NCBI GenBank assembly: GCA_030640215.1
Contig: DAOWJU010000232.1
Location: 1-5,492 of the forward strand
Source of the DNA: Desulfuromonadales bacterium
GTDB taxonomy: Bacteria; Desulfobacterota; Desulfuromonadia; Desulfuromonadales; BM103
DNA: 5,492 nucleotides
Direction: 5' to 3'
The notes below the pieces were generated by a model. The model saw nothing but the letters and a program-made list of their open reading frames with translations. It did not search any database and was not told the DNA's origin. Below, piece by piece: positions 4,533 to 5,492 of this stretch (position 1 is the first letter of the stretch; each line of letters begins with the position of its first letter). A program made the position numbers and the translations under genes.

Positions 4533-5492
4533 TTGTCTAAACGCAACTTTTTGACTTTTTTTTCAATTTTCAAAGCTAAAGATTTGGCTTTACGACTCGC
4601 TATTGTCACGTTCGTAATAGCAACGGTTCTGCTGGCTAGCACATCAGCCTTGGCAGCAATCACGGTCACGCCATCTACCTGGAACGTTATCGGCCTCGAC
4701 AGCAACTCTCCGGCCTTTGGCCCCTATCGTTTCCCTGTTGGAGCAAAAGTTTGCAGTGACACAGCAGCAAGCAATATCCCGGTGAACTTTTCATGGGACG
4801 CGGGCGGCACAGACAGTGGGACCTATATCAACCTGAGGCCAGGGTCGAGTTCTTCGATCAACATTGACATTCCTGCAGGAGGCTGCACAGATGCCTTCTT
4901 CGAAGTCGAACTAAACCGAACCTCCGCCGCCTTTGATCAGACCCGTCGTTTTCATATCACCGCCAGCGGCGTGTCCACGCCGACACCACGAGAAATCAAA
5001 GTTGAGCGTTTGGTGTCGCAGTCTCGAAATGCCATCACCGACATGGCTTTTGGTACCTCGCTCGCGTCACTTGCCTCCGTCCCAAACGGTGGCAGCATGG
5101 ATCTGATTGTCGGCAACACCTACTACATCCGCATGTCTGGATATACAGCAACCCAGGGCTACCAGCAACTGGAAAGCTTCGTAAACTTTCCAAACACAAT
5201 TTTTCAGGTTTTGTCTGTCGAATCCACCTACTCGGCAGACACTTCGCCTATCGTCAACAGCCCTAATGACAAGCTTTATGCCGACAGCTGTGGATGGGAT
5301 AACGACCCTACTAGTCCCAGCTATCTCAGTTGTTGGGTTGACGGCAAGGCAGGCGGAACAGTTAGCGTCACCTACGAAGTTAAGATCCTCAGCACTGGTA
5401 CCGGCCGGGAAAGTCTCAACTCATTGATTCATGACTTCTCTGGCAGTAGTTTTCATTACAACGCCGACTTCTCGACCAGTGCCAGATTTGCC
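4533..5492 (+). CDS. Secreted Ig-like/DUF11-like surface protein, TTG start, 3' end outside the window
   Basis: An open frame of exactly 320 codons runs to the window edge without a stop. The N terminus is a Sec signal peptide: a long basic n-region (K3, R4, K14, K16, R21), a hydrophobic core at about 22-38, and a likely cut after A41 in SALA|AITV. The mature protein is rich in Ser, Thr, Asn, Gly and aromatics, and looks beta-sandwich-like. A first domain at about 42-145 contains C74 and C118. A linker PTPRE at 150-154 leads to a second region with GNTYYIRMSGYTATQGYQQL (194-213), C253 and C267. Two disulfides are possible. I do not recognise a function. A cell-surface or extracellular structural or adhesive protein is inferred. 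Control by the upstream riboswitch and terminator is likely. TTG start is supported by AGGA at 4523-4526; the first in-frame ATG is codon 171. Confidence 0.82.
   Translation, partial: MSKRNFLTFFSIFKAKDLALRLAIVTFVIATVLLASTSALAAITVTPSTWNVIGLDSNSPAFGPYRFPVGAKVCSDTAASNIPVNFSWDAGGTDSGTYINLRPGSSSSINIDIPAGGCTDAFFEVELNRTSAAFDQTRRFHITASGVSTPTPREIKVERLVSQSRNAITDMAFGTSLASLASVPNGGSMDLIVGNTYYIRMSGYTATQGYQQLESFVNFPNTIFQVLSVESTYSADTSPIVNSPNDKLYADSCGWDNDPTSPSYLSCWVDGKAGGTVSVTYEVKILSTGTGRESLNSLIHDFSGSSFHYNADFSTSARFA

Noticed and set aside
4517..4705. 62-codon minus-strand frame over the start of the secreted-protein gene
   Set aside because: It is the complement of the signal peptide region. The + frame has a ribosome site, signal peptide and 320 open codons.

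Overview
The window looks like chromosomal DNA from a Desulfuromonas/Geobacter-type bacterium (Desulfuromonadota, formerly Deltaproteobacteria). Three things point this way: a gene for a succinyl-CoA:acetate CoA-transferase-type enzyme, the step by which these acetate oxidisers feed the TCA cycle; a sigma-32 gene preceded by a CIRCE operator; and a GEMM-I riboswitch whose base at the ligand-selecting position is A, the form reported in Geobacter to sense 3',3'-cyclic AMP-GMP. The genus is inference. All genes read on the + strand.

Layout. Positions 1-337 hold no gene. They contain an imperfect palindromic dispersed-type repeat (104-181), a short inverted repeat (197-214), and a sigma-70-like promoter overlapped by a CIRCE operator just ahead of rpoH (338-1183). 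A 112-base gap with a possible promoter leads to bamD (1296-2042), an outer-membrane lipoprotein of the BAM complex. A strong hairpin terminator closes that unit at 2065-2094. Next is a 316-base regulatory region with a near-consensus sigma-70 promoter (2155-2183) flanked by GTATAC palindromes. It also carries a roughly 220-base leader containing a perfect 8-bp dyad just upstream of the ribosome binding site. The CoA-transferase gene (2411-3997) follows and ends in a strong GAAA-loop terminator (4026-4056).

The last 1.4 kb is the most interesting part. A 476-base region without a gene (4057-4532) carries, in order: an inverted repeat overlapping an extended -10 promoter, a run of nine G, a small perfect dyad, a GEMM-I cyclic-dinucleotide aptamer (4242-4340), an intrinsic terminator that would serve as its expression platform (4387-4424), and a further hairpin (4439-4470). 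It leads into a long secreted-protein gene that begins with TTG at 4533 and runs open past the end of the window. This gene is easy to miss: its first in-frame ATG is codon 171, and it has no stop in the window.

How the pieces work together. rpoH and bamD concern protein quality control in the cytoplasm and outer-membrane assembly. The CoA-transferase is central carbon metabolism and has its own promoter and terminator. The riboswitch and the secreted Ig-like protein form a separate unit in which a second messenger, probably cyclic AMP-GMP, would decide whether transcription reaches a cell-surface or extracellular protein.
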